This document shows, in pieces, positions 1 to 8,786 of a stretch of DNA of 64,000 nucleotides. The stretch is from positions 31,799 to 95,798 of the forward strand of contig DKZK01000021.1 in the NCBI GenBank assembly GCA_002493625.1, in the 5' to 3' direction. The notes beneath the pieces are model-generated. The model had not been told where the DNA came from. It saw nothing but the letters and a program-made list of their open reading frames with translations, and searched no databases. Source of the DNA: Lachnospiraceae bacterium UBA7076. Its GTDB lineage: Bacteria; Bacillota; Clostridia; Lachnospirales; Lachnospiraceae. The translations under genes and the position numbers were made by a program. How positions within the stretch are numbered: the first letter of the stretch is position 1; the number at the start of each line of letters is the position of its first letter.

Positions 1-69
1 GGAGCGTTCTTTGTTTAAAATGCAAAATGAAAGAGATTTAAAATCCTTAGTGCGACAGCCCCTGAATTT

Positions 70-1989
70 TTATCCGAGCATGGCAAATAATAAATATATT
101 ATTATGGCAAGAAATGCAGTTGCAAACATTATAAGACCGAAAGAAACAGACTTTGCAAGCAGATTTCCCGCCGCCATAAATTCCTGAAACTTTATATGCT
201 CTTTGCGCGGCTTTGGCTCAACACTGTTATCCTTCAGTATTGTTTTCCTGATTAAGTACACAGGTCCCTCTATGCACCAGTCGCATATCCGCATGAAAAA
301 TGTGCATATGGTCGGCAGTATTCCAAAGAGCACAGGCTTATACAGCATTTTTTCAAGTGAAAACCATGCAGGTATAATTCTTTTCTTCACGTTCCGGGCA
401 ACCGAAAAATAAAGAAGCAGCCCGATGGCAAGCGATATTCCTGCCCCTTTCAGGTTATCCCATGAAAAATATTCAAAACCCTTAAGCTGCGCAGCGCCGA
501 AAAATGACATTCCCTCATTTCCAAGCCTCTCAAGTGTATAATGAGGCGCCACACCGCACACAACAACAAATACCGACAGAACTCCAAGCATTATATATAC
601 GGCTACCGACAGCTTTCCAACTGTTTTTCCCTCTTTATTTTCAGCAGCCTCCTCCGTATCATTTTCCAATCTATTATCAGATTTTATTTCTTCCGCCGCA
701 ATATCTGCATTTTCACTGTCCTTTTCTCCTTCAGGCTTACACCAGAAAACAGGAATATATATCTTCAGCATATATGCCAAAGTACAGCCTCCGCCAATCA
801 GAAACAGTATCTCAAAAGCCCTCATAAGAGATACGGAGCCTTCTGCCATTCCCAGCCTGACAAACTCAAGATAGTCCAGAATTCCCTCATGGATAAACGT
901 CTTGCTCACATAGCCCGACAAAAAAGGAACACCCGATATGCCGAGAACAGCTATTGTAAATATAATTTTTAAAAATATTTTATTATAACCCCAGCCCTTA
1001 ATCTTGTTAATGTCAAGATTTCTTCCATATTCCATTGAAACAATGCCTATGACAATAAAAAATATCATCTTATAAACGGAATGATTAATCATATGGAGAA
1101 ATGCCCCCTCCGAGGCATTCACAATATAATACGGGCTTACTGCCGGATTATACCATGAGCTTCTGAGCATACATAAAACCCCTAACGCCACAATGATATA
1201 CCCAATCTGCGACATGGAGGAATAGGCGATAATCTTTTTTGCATCAACGGAAAGCATTGCCCAAAGACCGCCCACAAGCATAGTTATAATACCAAAAATA
1301 AGTATCATCATTCCCCATTCGTATAAGCCTGTCATAATGCCTGCGCTAACTACAAGAATTCCGATTATTCCGGTTTTGGAAAGCACTGCGGAAAGCAGCG
1401 CGGCAGCAGGCGCAGGGGCAGCAGCGTACGACGGCGCAAGCCATGTATGAAGCGGAAACATGCCCGCCTTTGCCGCATAGCCGAATATGATAAGAAGACA
1501 CGGCACAAAAAGCTTAAATTTATCATCATGGCTCATGGTTGTTCCAAGCTTATAAAGCTCATCATAACAAAGGGTTCCCGTATTCCTTACCAGAAGCAGT
1601 ATGCCCGTCAGTGTTGCAAGTCCACCGACAATCGCATACGTAAGGTACGAAGCAGCGGCTCTCATATCCTTTGCGGTGCCGAAATGGGCAACCCACGGAT
1701 ATGAGCCAAGTGACATAACCTCAAAAAATATAAATGCAGAAAGCATATCATTGCTCAAAACCATGCCAAGAGCAGCCGCAAGCACAAGCATGCTGAAAAA
1801 TACAAAGCCTGACGCCCCGCCGTCCTCCTTGCCGGTTATCTCGTCGGTATATCCCTTCCTGAAATAATCCTTGGAAAATTCCATTGCAATAATCCACATT
1901 ATAATTGTAAGTGAGGCAAATATTATCCTGAAGCCGTCAAGCTTAAAGGAAATTCCAATTCCAAAAAGTCCGTCTATAACCAATTCCAT
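70..1989 (-). CDS. MrpD/NuoL-like proton antiporter subunit (fourth of four)
   Basis: A 639-residue polytopic membrane protein of the proton-conducting complex I / Mrp antiporter family, predicted to move H+ or Na+ across the cytoplasmic membrane. It shows the family glutamate in a helix (IFFEVMSLGSYPWV, about residue 88), the loop AAKAGMFPLHTWLAPSY and the lysine-bearing helix that follows, and the late GVPFLSGYVSK motif. It is longer than the other three copies: a hydrophilic, acidic Glu/Lys/Asn-rich loop near residues 425-460 precedes further helices, closer to NuoL/HyfB than to MrpD. ATG is preceded by AGGAGGTGG. It is the last gene of the operon inside this window, 11 bp after the preceding copy; a partner may lie beyond position 1. 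The family call is secure; ion and complex type are inferred. Confidence 0.85.
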   Translation of the reverse strand: MELVIDGLFGIGISFKLDGFRIIFASLTIIMWIIAMEFSKDYFRKGYTDEITGKEDGGASGFVFFSMLVLAAALGMVLSNDMLSAFIFFEVMSLGSYPWVAHFGTAKDMRAAASYLTYAIVGGLATLTGILLLVRNTGTLCYDELYKLGTTMSHDDKFKLFVPCLLIIFGYAAKAGMFPLHTWLAPSYAAAPAPAAALLSAVLSKTGIIGILVVSAGIMTGLYEWGMMILIFGIITMLVGGLWAMLSVDAKKIIAYSSMSQIGYIIVALGVLCMLRSSWYNPAVSPYYIVNASEGAFLHMINHSVYKMIFFIVIGIVSMEYGRNLDINKIKGWGYNKIFLKIIFTIAVLGISGVPFLSGYVSKTFIHEGILDYLEFVRLGMAEGSVSLMRAFEILFLIGGGCTLAYMLKIYIPVFWCKPEGEKDSENADIAAEEIKSDNRLENDTEEAAENKEGKTVGKLSVAVYIMLGVLSVFVVVCGVAPHYTLERLGNEGMSFFGAAQLKGFEYFSWDNLKGAGISLAIGLLLYFSVARNVKKRIIPAWFSLEKMLYKPVLFGILPTICTFFMRICDWCIEGPVYLIRKTILKDNSVEPKPRKEHIKFQEFMAAGNLLAKSVSFGLIMFATAFLAIIIYLLFAMLG

Positions 1990-2000
1990 TCAACCACCTC

Positions 2001-3470
2001 CTATAGTCCCTGCGCCATCTGCTGCAAAAAGTCAGAAATCGGTCCTGCAAAAAAGCTTAAGACCAGAACCACAGCAGTGATTACCGCAAGAGGAAGCTTC
2101 ATTCGGATACCGGTGCTTTTTACACTGCCAAATTTATCAGATGCCACCGCTTCCTCATTGTAAACAAATGCCCGTATGGCAATTGACAAGACGTACATTG
2201 CCGTCAGCAGTCCCGATATAAGCAAAACTGCTGTCCCCGCATATGCAAAGCCTCCCTCTGAAACGGCAGCCTTTATGAGGCTCCATTTACTTATAAAGCC
2301 AAACAGCGGCGGCACTCCCGTTATTGCAAGGGCGCATATAGTAAAGCATATCATGGTAAACGGCATAACCCTGCCGATTCCCGCCAGTTCATAAACATAC
2401 TGTTTTCCCGACTTTACCATGATTGCGCCTACACAGGCAAACAAAACTATTTTTATAAATGCATGGGCTATCATGTGGGTCATGCCGCCCACAAGCCCCT
2501 GTTCACTCATAAGCGTAAATCCAAATACGATGTAGGACAGATTACTCACCGTTGAATAGGCAAGCCTCCTCTTGATATGCTGCTCCTTAAACGCCATACA
2601 GGAGCCGAAAAGTATCGTTATCAATGCAGCCGACATAACAAGGTACTGCACCCATGTTCCCTTTAAAATTTTTGTTCCGTAGCTGAAATAGGTTATTCTT
2701 CCAATGGCAAATGCGCCCGATTTAACAACTGCAACCGCATGGAGAAGCGCCGTCACCGGAGTAGGCGCAACAGCCGCCTTTGGAAGCCATCCGTGAAACG
2801 GAAATACCGCCGCCTTAACTCCAAAGCCAAAGAAGGCAAAGGCATACCATACCCTCATAAGCTGCTCCTTATTCTTTGGCAGATTTTCAAGCACACCGCC
2901 CCACATAAAGGAGGACGTTTCCCCATAGTTCAGTATGAACATGAGACTGATAAATCCAAAGCTTGCCCCTGCTATGGAATAAACCATGTACCTTCTCGCC
3001 GCCCTTATGGATTCCTTGTTCATCTCATGCATTACGAGCGGGAGCGTGACAAGGGTAAGCATCTCATAAAACAGATACATAGTCTCTATATTTCCCGCAA
3101 AAGCAACGCCGATTGTAATTCCGTACGTCATGGTATAAAATCCAAAAAAGGAATTTTTACGCTGCTCCTCCTCCATATATTCAAAGGCGTAAAGACTTGC
3201 AAAAGGCCACAGGAAGGATACTATGCCTGCAAACACCGAAGCCATTTTATCAATATGAAATTCGATTGTCAGGTCATTTGTAAGACGGAACAATATATAT
3301 GTCCCCTCAGGAGGCGCAAAAAGCAAAAGGAAAACAACAATTGTGTTTATAATTACACCCGCCTCTATATATATGTTTCTCCTTCTGTCACTGTCAAACT
3401 TAAACACAAAGGTCAAAAGACCAGCAAGCATCGGAAACAGCACTGAAAAATAAATAAATACGCCCGGCAT
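2001..3470 (-). CDS. MrpD-like antiporter subunit (third copy)
   Basis: 489 residues, about 13-14 membrane helices. Proton-antiporter family landmarks are visible: LFYEMLTLVTLPLVMH (helix glutamate), GVKAAVFPFHGWLPKAAV with a following lysine-containing helix, and ITGVPPLFGFISKW. It belongs to the membrane arm of an Mrp/Mbh-type ion pump. The ATG at 3470 has a GGTGGTGAG ribosome site, and 12 bp separate it from the upstream copy, so it is translated from the same mRNA. It differs from the neighbouring copies along its whole length, so this is an old paralogue and not a recent tandem duplication. Confidence 0.87.
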   Translation of the reverse strand: MPGVFIYFSVLFPMLAGLLTFVFKFDSDRRRNIYIEAGVIINTIVVFLLLFAPPEGTYILFRLTNDLTIEFHIDKMASVFAGIVSFLWPFASLYAFEYMEEEQRKNSFFGFYTMTYGITIGVAFAGNIETMYLFYEMLTLVTLPLVMHEMNKESIRAARRYMVYSIAGASFGFISLMFILNYGETSSFMWGGVLENLPKNKEQLMRVWYAFAFFGFGVKAAVFPFHGWLPKAAVAPTPVTALLHAVAVVKSGAFAIGRITYFSYGTKILKGTWVQYLVMSAALITILFGSCMAFKEQHIKRRLAYSTVSNLSYIVFGFTLMSEQGLVGGMTHMIAHAFIKIVLFACVGAIMVKSGKQYVYELAGIGRVMPFTMICFTICALAITGVPPLFGFISKWSLIKAAVSEGGFAYAGTAVLLISGLLTAMYVLSIAIRAFVYNEEAVASDKFGSVKSTGIRMKLPLAVITAVVLVLSFFAGPISDFLQQMAQGL

Positions 3471-3482
3471 AATCTCACCACC

Positions 3483-4790
3483 TTACATAAGAGCTGCCGC
3501 AAATGAGGCAAGCCCGTCAAAAATCATTTTTGGGTAAACAGCTAAAATAAGTATAAACAAAATTAATATAATCAAAGGGGCAGTCATGGAAGCCTTCGGC
3601 TCGCATTTTCCCTGCACGTCCTCATACCGGCATTTCCCGAAATATCCCTTTATTGACACGGGGAACAGGTATCCTGCCGTCAAAAGCGCGCTTATCATAA
3701 TAACTATCATTCCTGCAAAAGCAAGCCGTGATACTGCGCCTGAAAATTCCAGCGCGCCGCTTGCCAGATACCACTTGCTTATGAATGTTCCCGCAGGCGG
3801 AATGCCAACAAGGGTTATGCTTGCAATGGTGTAACAGCAAAATGTAACCGGCATATATTTTCCCAAACCGTCAAGCTCATCCACATGCTTTTTCCCTGTC
3901 TGATGAATGATATTTCCCGCCACAAGAAACAGGGCTGTCTTAACCATTGCATGCATAATAACATGAATGAGCGAACCCAAAACCCCCGCCTCATTTAAAA
4001 GGGATAATCCGAACATAATATAGTTCATCTGACTTACCGTCGAGTAAGCAAGCCTTTTCTTAAATACCTTTTCCCTGTATGCAAGCATGCTTCCCAAAAG
4101 TATTGATGTTATGGAAAGCGCCATCCACACCGTCTGCACCCACGTATCCATGATAAATCCGACGCCAAAAACATAAAAAACCGTTCTGATAACCGCAAAC
4201 GCGCCACATTTTACGACAATTCCCGACAGCAGCGCCGAGCCCGGCGCAGGCGCAACGGGATGCGCCTCAGGAAGCCATGCGTGATACGGCAGTATTGCCG
4301 CTTTAACGCCAAAGCCGATTATCATAAGAAATGCGCATACCAGAAACAGCGTCCTATTCTCATTTAAAAAAACATTTCCAAGAGAGCCGCCCTTTATAAA
4401 TGGAATATCCGCCCCCTTATTTGCATAGAGCGCAAAAACACCAAACAGTGCCGTAAATGCTCCCGTTATGGAAAAATAGAGTATTCTAAAACCGCCCTTT
4501 TCCGACGCCTTATTTCTGTCGTGAAAAACAAGCATCGACGTGGAAAAGGATATAAATTCAAAGCTTATATACATGGTAATAAGATTATCCGCAAAAAACT
4601 GAGACAGCATTGACAGCCAGCTTATCACATAAAATACATAATAGGCTTTTTTATGTTTATCCTTCTTAAAATATCCCGTATGGTATATGCCGATAAGCAC
4701 ATACATCACAGTGGCAAGAATTGCAAATATAACTCCAAGCTCATCCATACGGTATCTGATTATAAACTCACTGTTAAGCCTTAATTCCAT
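3483..4790 (-). CDS. MrpD-like antiporter subunit (second copy)
   Basis: About 435 residues from the ATG at 4790, chosen because AGGGAGAG lies about 8 nt upstream. An in-frame ATG at 4844 would add 18 residues, but those codons fall in a repeated leader element and have no ribosome site. Helix glutamate in MYISFEFISFST, the motif GVKAAILPYHAWLPEAHP with a following lysine helix, and VGIPPAGTFISKW identify the proton-conducting complex I/Mrp family. It is the shortest of the four antiporter-like subunits. Start choice is inferred; family is clear. Confidence 0.87.
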   Translation of the reverse strand: MELRLNSEFIIRYRMDELGVIFAILATVMYVLIGIYHTGYFKKDKHKKAYYVFYVISWLSMLSQFFADNLITMYISFEFISFSTSMLVFHDRNKASEKGGFRILYFSITGAFTALFGVFALYANKGADIPFIKGGSLGNVFLNENRTLFLVCAFLMIIGFGVKAAILPYHAWLPEAHPVAPAPGSALLSGIVVKCGAFAVIRTVFYVFGVGFIMDTWVQTVWMALSITSILLGSMLAYREKVFKKRLAYSTVSQMNYIMFGLSLLNEAGVLGSLIHVIMHAMVKTALFLVAGNIIHQTGKKHVDELDGLGKYMPVTFCCYTIASITLVGIPPAGTFISKWYLASGALEFSGAVSRLAFAGMIVIMISALLTAGYLFPVSIKGYFGKCRYEDVQGKCEPKASMTAPLIILILFILILAVYPKMIFDGLASFAAALM

Positions 4791-4810
4791 AATTCTTCTC
4801 TCCCTTATCC

Positions 4811-4843
4811 AAAACATCCGCCATTCCATATCTGCCTTCGGCA
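4811..4843 (-). repeat. Leader motif copy B (GCAGATAYGGAATGG core)
   Basis: On the minus strand this short stretch reads GAAGGCAGATATGGAATGG and continues with CGGATGTTTT, ending about 15 nt before the ribosome site of the second mrpD-like gene. A closely similar stretch (about 30 of 33 positions) lies before the M24 peptidase gene near 53.29 kb, and a weaker one before aguB near 60.49 kb. Each sits directly upstream of a ribosome site between genes of an operon. Role unknown. Confidence 0.6.
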
Positions 4844-4847
4844 TATA

Positions 4848-6341
4848 TTAAGCAAACATATCGATTCCCTCAAAAATAAAATCAATAATAGGCTGGGCGT
4901 GTGTTCCGAGAAATACATTTAAAGCAACGAAAATGATACATGCAACGATAAATAACGGATTCGCCTTATGCATAACTCCCTTATCCTCATCCCTCACAGG
5001 TCTGTAAATTGATATGATTGCCCTCATAAAGTAAACAGCGTTTAAAAGCGTGCTGAAAGCAAGGGCAAGCATAACGATTACAAGCTTTACGGTAGGTGCG
5101 TTTATTGCAGCGTCCGCAAAGCACACCTTCGAGATAAAGCCCGCAAGCATCGGAATGCCGATCATGGAACAGGCTCCCACGGTAAACGTAGCTCCCGCTA
5201 TGGGATTTTTTATTGCAGAGCCGCTCAGATCCCGAAATTCCTTACTGTCATTCGAAACATAGGAAAGTCCGTCGGCAGCTATAAACATCATTGATTTTGC
5301 AGATGCATGCGCAAATATATGAAATATGGCAGCCATCATTCCAAGCTCGGTTCCAAGACCCATGCCCATGTAAATATAACCAATCTGCGCCACGGAGGAG
5401 TAGGCTATCATCCGTCTTACATCCGTCTGCGCAATTGCCCTTACAGAGCCTGCAATCATTCCGATTACACCAAAGACAAAGAATACGTTTCCTATTTTTG
5501 TTGACACGATGACATCCATACCGATTACTCTGTACATAATCTTTATGAGAAGGAAAATGTACCCCTTTGATATAAGCGATGAAAGCAGCGCGCTCGATGT
5601 GGCAGTTGAATATCCGTATGCGTCAGGAAGCCATGAGTGAAACGGAAAAAGCGCGCTTTTTATTGCAATTCCCACACATAAAAGTCCTATCGTAATCGTA
5701 AGTGGAAGCTCATACCGGCCGTTTGCCACATTATAGGCTATCACCTCTTTTATATTGGACATGAGAAGATGTCCCGTCAGGTCATAAAGCATGGAAAGTC
5801 CAAACAGTATAAGACCGGAGCCGATAAGGCTCATTATCATGTACTTCATGGCAGATACAAGACAGTGTCCGTTGTCCCTGCTCATAATAAGGGCGCATGC
5901 GGAAATTGTCATAATCTCTATAAAAACATACCCCGTAAAAAGGTCGTTTGTATAAATCATTGCAAGAAGCGCCGCAAGAAGCAGGTCAACCATAATATAG
6001 TAAAGATTTCGTTTCTTTGGAGCAACATCTATAAATACACGCTTCATTCCTCCCAGAACGGACGCAAACATAACGATGGAAAATATGGTCGCCGTAAGCG
6101 CCTCAAGTATGCCTACCCTGATTTCATTTCCCCATGGCGCCGGAAAATGTCCCATATAATATGTATAGGACTGGTCAACCCCTGCAACATAGAAAAATGT
6201 TATGGCTGACATGACGGAAACCGCGCCTATCACGCAGAGGGAAAACACTCTTGCCACCCTGTCACTCATAATTGAAATGATTACCGCCGATACCATGGAA
6301 AGTATGATGCAGAAAAACGGCATATTCCTAAGGAAATCCAT
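4848..6341 (-). CDS. MrpD-like antiporter subunit (first copy)
   Basis: About 497 residues from the ATG at 6341, which follows AAGGGAGGCATATAGC; the longer in-frame ATG at 6374 lies inside mrpC. Landmarks: YVFIEIMTISACALIM (helix glutamate), AIKSALFPFHSWLPDAYG with a lysine in the next helix (SSLISKGYIF), and MIGIPMLAGFISK. The protein belongs to the membrane arm of the Mrp/Mbh-like pump. It directly follows mrpC, the position expected for mrpD in canonical Mrp operons, so this copy is the most likely true MrpD orthologue. Confidence 0.87.
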   Translation of the reverse strand: MDFLRNMPFFCIILSMVSAVIISIMSDRVARVFSLCVIGAVSVMSAITFFYVAGVDQSYTYYMGHFPAPWGNEIRVGILEALTATIFSIVMFASVLGGMKRVFIDVAPKKRNLYYIMVDLLLAALLAMIYTNDLFTGYVFIEIMTISACALIMSRDNGHCLVSAMKYMIMSLIGSGLILFGLSMLYDLTGHLLMSNIKEVIAYNVANGRYELPLTITIGLLCVGIAIKSALFPFHSWLPDAYGYSTATSSALLSSLISKGYIFLLIKIMYRVIGMDVIVSTKIGNVFFVFGVIGMIAGSVRAIAQTDVRRMIAYSSVAQIGYIYMGMGLGTELGMMAAIFHIFAHASAKSMMFIAADGLSYVSNDSKEFRDLSGSAIKNPIAGATFTVGACSMIGIPMLAGFISKVCFADAAINAPTVKLVIVMLALAFSTLLNAVYFMRAIISIYRPVRDEDKGVMHKANPLFIVACIIFVALNVFLGTHAQPIIDFIFEGIDMFA

Positions 6342-6342
6342 G

Positions 6343-6729
6343 CTATATGCCTCCCTTCTTTGATATAATGGCAATCTCGTCTATATCAAGCGTATGGTAT
6401 CTTCTGTAAAGCTTTACCGTAAGGGCAAGCATGATGGCAGTAACACTTACGGACACAACGATACCCGTAAGAACAAGCCCTGCGGGAATCGGATTAATGT
6501 ATGCCTCCATATCCCTTACGCCGTTCACAACAATTGGCGCTTTTCTGCTTTCAATATACCCCTTTGAGGCAAGAAAGAGGTATATGGCATTATCCATAAG
6601 ATTAAAACCGATTATTTTCTTTATAAGGTTTTTATTGAGAAGGAGAGTCGTAAAGCCTATTCCGAATATGATTACCGCTGCCGTTTCATAATAGTTCGTC
6701 ATAAGATGACTAAAAATTTCTTTCAGCAT
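6343..6729 (-). CDS. mrpC: MrpC / NuoK-like subunit
   Basis: 128 residues with three hydrophobic helices, matching the MnhC/MrpC (NuoK-like) family. Characteristic features are IKKIIGFNLMDNAIYLFL in helix 2 and NPIPAGLVLTGIVVSVS in helix 3. It forms part of the membrane module of the cation/proton antiporter. The ATG at 6729 is preceded by GGGGAGGATATAG and lies 3 bp after the stop of the upstream fusion gene. Confidence 0.88.
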   Translation of the reverse strand: MLKEIFSHLMTNYYETAAVIIFGIGFTTLLLNKNLIKKIIGFNLMDNAIYLFLASKGYIESRKAPIVVNGVRDMEAYINPIPAGLVLTGIVVSVSVTAIMLALTVKLYRRYHTLDIDEIAIISKKGGI

Positions 6730-6732
6730 GTT

Positions 6733-7689
6733 CTATATCCTCCCCCTCTTAAATAGTGTATAAAATCCGTACATTGTGCACGCGACAACAAGACCCACGC
6801 ATATATTCAGATACAAAATAAGTCCGCTGCTCAAAATGGCTCCCGGCGTACCGAGAGGTATTATGCTCTCTATATGATTTGCTCCCGTAAAAAACGAATA
6901 GCTCTTTGCAAGACCATAAAAAAGAAGCGCTCCAAAGGTTATTCTCCTGAAGGTTTTATAGGAAAATATTCTTTCCATTCTCTCAAAGCCATATGCGCAT
7001 GCAAAAAGTATAAGCGCCGCTCCCATTATGGCGCCGCCGGAAAAGCCTCCGCCGGGTGACAAATGTCCGTTTAAAACCACATAAATTCCAAATACAAGAA
7101 TAACAGGCACAAGAAACTTTGCCGCCTTCTCAAGTATGATATCCCGCCTGAAATCAACCACATCCTCATCAGGAAGCGGCTCATCGTCATCATTTCTAAG
7201 TAAGATAAGCACACAGCAGCAGGCAATAAACAAAACGTTTGACTCACCGAAGGTATCGAATGCCCTGTAATCCAGTATCATGCCGGCAACTATATTGACC
7301 GCACCTGTTTCATCTAAGCCGTCCTCTATATATCTTTCTGAAACCTCGTTATTTGCAGGATTGTCCTTATCTCCAAATGCAGGCAGGAAAGAAACCGTAA
7401 AAAGCAGTACGCATATGATTGTAATTGCAACAACAACCGAAATTATATTATACGCCCTGTTTATCCACTCCATAAATTTTCTGTTTCGAAAAGCCTGATA
7501 AAGCTCCCGCCTTTTTATATCGTCTGCATCGGTAAATTCAGAGAAAAACTCATCCGCCTGAATAACCTTATTATTTTTTGCCTGTTTTTTTCTTGGATGA
7601 ACCTCGTCAGGAACCTCCAGATCTCCGGTCATAAAATCAGAGAATTTTTGACTAAAGCTATCCTTATAATTCTCCTTTAATTTACTCAT
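6733..7689 (-). CDS. MbhE-MrpB fusion membrane subunit
   Basis: 318 residues combining two normally separate parts. Residues 1-75 are hydrophilic and charged, with no recognised domain. Residues 80-165 resemble the MbhE / MrpA-C-terminal segment (FGDKDNPANNEV, then GMILDYRAFDTFGES at about 137-150). Residues 185-315 are MnhB/MrpB (NGHLSPGGGFSGGAIMGAAL at about 207-225, LGTPGAILSSGLIL near 280). It should sit in the membrane base of the antiporter. Start and the upstream stop overlap as ATGAGTAA, implying translational coupling. The fusion and its N-terminal extension are noted as unusual. Confidence 0.85.
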   Translation of the reverse strand: MSKLKENYKDSFSQKFSDFMTGDLEVPDEVHPRKKQAKNNKVIQADEFFSEFTDADDIKRRELYQAFRNRKFMEWINRAYNIISVVVAITIICVLLFTVSFLPAFGDKDNPANNEVSERYIEDGLDETGAVNIVAGMILDYRAFDTFGESNVLFIACCCVLILLRNDDDEPLPDEDVVDFRRDIILEKAAKFLVPVILVFGIYVVLNGHLSPGGGFSGGAIMGAALILFACAYGFERMERIFSYKTFRRITFGALLFYGLAKSYSFFTGANHIESIIPLGTPGAILSSGLILYLNICVGLVVACTMYGFYTLFKRGRI

Positions 7690-7993
7690 GACCCTTTTCC
7701 TCTCCTTTTGCTAAATTATTTTCATTATTATCATCATTTTCCTCATCCTCAATATATACATTCAGCGCATCAATCTTCCGAAGAACAAGGAAAAACAAAA
7801 TGCTCGTCACACCTGCGCCCACAGCAGCCTCCGTTATGGCAAGGTCAGGCGATTCTAAAAGAAACCATATGATACACATAACAAGGGAAAATGACATAAA
7901 AATAACAACCGAATTAATCAGCTTTTTCGATGTACATGCAGCCACGGCGCACACGATTAAAAGTACAAGCAGTACAATATGGAATACAGTCAT
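7682..7993 (-). CDS. MbhD-like / MrpA C-terminal-like subunit (DUF4040)
   Basis: 103 residues with three hydrophobic helices; the segment SPDLAITEAAVGAGVTSILFF (about residues 48-68) is the hallmark of the DUF4040/MbhD family, equivalent to part of the C-terminal region of MrpA. The C-terminus is a short acidic, hydrophilic tail. In Mbh-type complexes this subunit helps link the antiporter modules. Its ATG overlaps the mrpG stop by one base. Confidence 0.85.
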   Translation of the reverse strand: MTVFHIVLLVLLIVCAVAACTSKKLINSVVIFMSFSLVMCIIWFLLESPDLAITEAAVGAGVTSILFFLVLRKIDALNVYIEDEENDDNNENNLAKGEEKGHE

Positions 7994-8319
7994 TATTTTT
8001 TCACCTCACATTCATCCTTGAAATTTTCATTTGTCTCTATCTCCATCTTTGAAATAAGATGCGCAGATACGGGAGATGCAAACATAAATACAATAAGCAC
8101 AATTAAAAGCTTTAATGAAGTATAGCTAAAGCCTGCTATAATCATAATTCCCACAAGCACCATATCAAGTCCCAAAGTGTCCCCGATTGCCGAGCAGTGC
8201 ATCCGGTTTAACACATACTTAAACCGGTATACTCCGATTATGGCAAGAATTTCGGCAAGCAGACCGCACACGATAAATAATGCCGCTATTATAAATCTAA
8301 TCCACTGTAATACTTCCAT
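7993..8319 (-). CDS. mrpG: MrpG-like cation antiporter subunit
   Basis: 108 residues, three helices, matching MnhG/MrpG/PhaG: IIGVYRFKYVLNRMHCSAIGDTLG is the family signature region (given here in outline, residues about 27-50). It is a small membrane subunit needed for assembly of Mrp antiporters. GGGAGAAG precedes the ATG. It lies between mrpF and the DUF4040 gene, the order seen in Mbh-type gene clusters. Confidence 0.87.
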   Translation of the reverse strand: MEVLQWIRFIIAALFIVCGLLAEILAIIGVYRFKYVLNRMHCSAIGDTLGLDMVLVGIMIIAGFSYTSLKLLIVLIVFMFASPVSAHLISKMEIETNENFKDECEVKK

Positions 8320-8348
8320 AAGCTTCTCCCATCCCTTTTCCTTAATTT

Positions 8349-8786
8349 TTATCGTTCCATTCCACTCTTATATTTGGAACGCACCCTTTTCTCAGATCTT
8401 TTTTGCGCATTTCTTCTCTTGTATTTTTTTCTTCTTGTGATTATTTCCCTGTTGTCATTCTCTATCTTTGCCTTTGCGCCCGGAATTACCTTCAGGGTTT
8501 TTATGTCAATTCTTCTGTATTTATTTGTATAAACCTTGTAAAGCACAACTACCGCAACAAAGCTCACGGCTGCATATATAATACAGATATCTGCAAGATA
8601 CGCCTCCCCTATCCACTGTGAGAGAATTGCTATTATCATGATAACTACGGTCCCTGCCATATTGGAACACACGATTCTGTCCGTAAGTCTCGGTCCCCGG
8701 ATTGCCCTTATTAAGATAAACAATATGCAAAGTGCCAGAACGCTCATGGACACCACATACAAAACCATATAAGCCTTATCCAGCAT
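8349..8786 (-). CDS. mrpF: MrpF-like subunit with long basic C-terminal tail
   Basis: About 145 residues from the ATG at 8786, which forms a TGATG overlap with the mrpE stop and follows GAGGAGG. Residues 1-90 are three helices of the MnhF/PhaF family (RAIRGPRLTDRIVCSNM is diagnostic). Usual family length is near 90 residues; here residues 95-145 form an extra very basic tail (ITRRKKYKRRNAQKRSEKR and on), which would lie in the cytoplasm. The function of the tail is unknown; it could bind RNA, acidic lipid or an acidic subunit. Confidence 0.85.
   Translation of the reverse strand: MLDKAYMVLYVVSMSVLALCILFILIRAIRGPRLTDRIVCSNMAGTVVIMIIAILSQWIGEAYLADICIIYAAVSFVAVVVLYKVYTNKYRRIDIKTLKVIPGAKAKIENDNREIITRRKKYKRRNAQKRSEKRVRSKYKSGMER

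Noticed and set aside
2739..3446. Open plus-strand frame of 235 codons opposite an mrpD-like gene
   Set aside because: It lies wholly antisense to a clear antiporter gene, has no ribosome site, and its product is a basic, cysteine/histidine-scattered sequence typical of reverse-complement membrane-protein codons.
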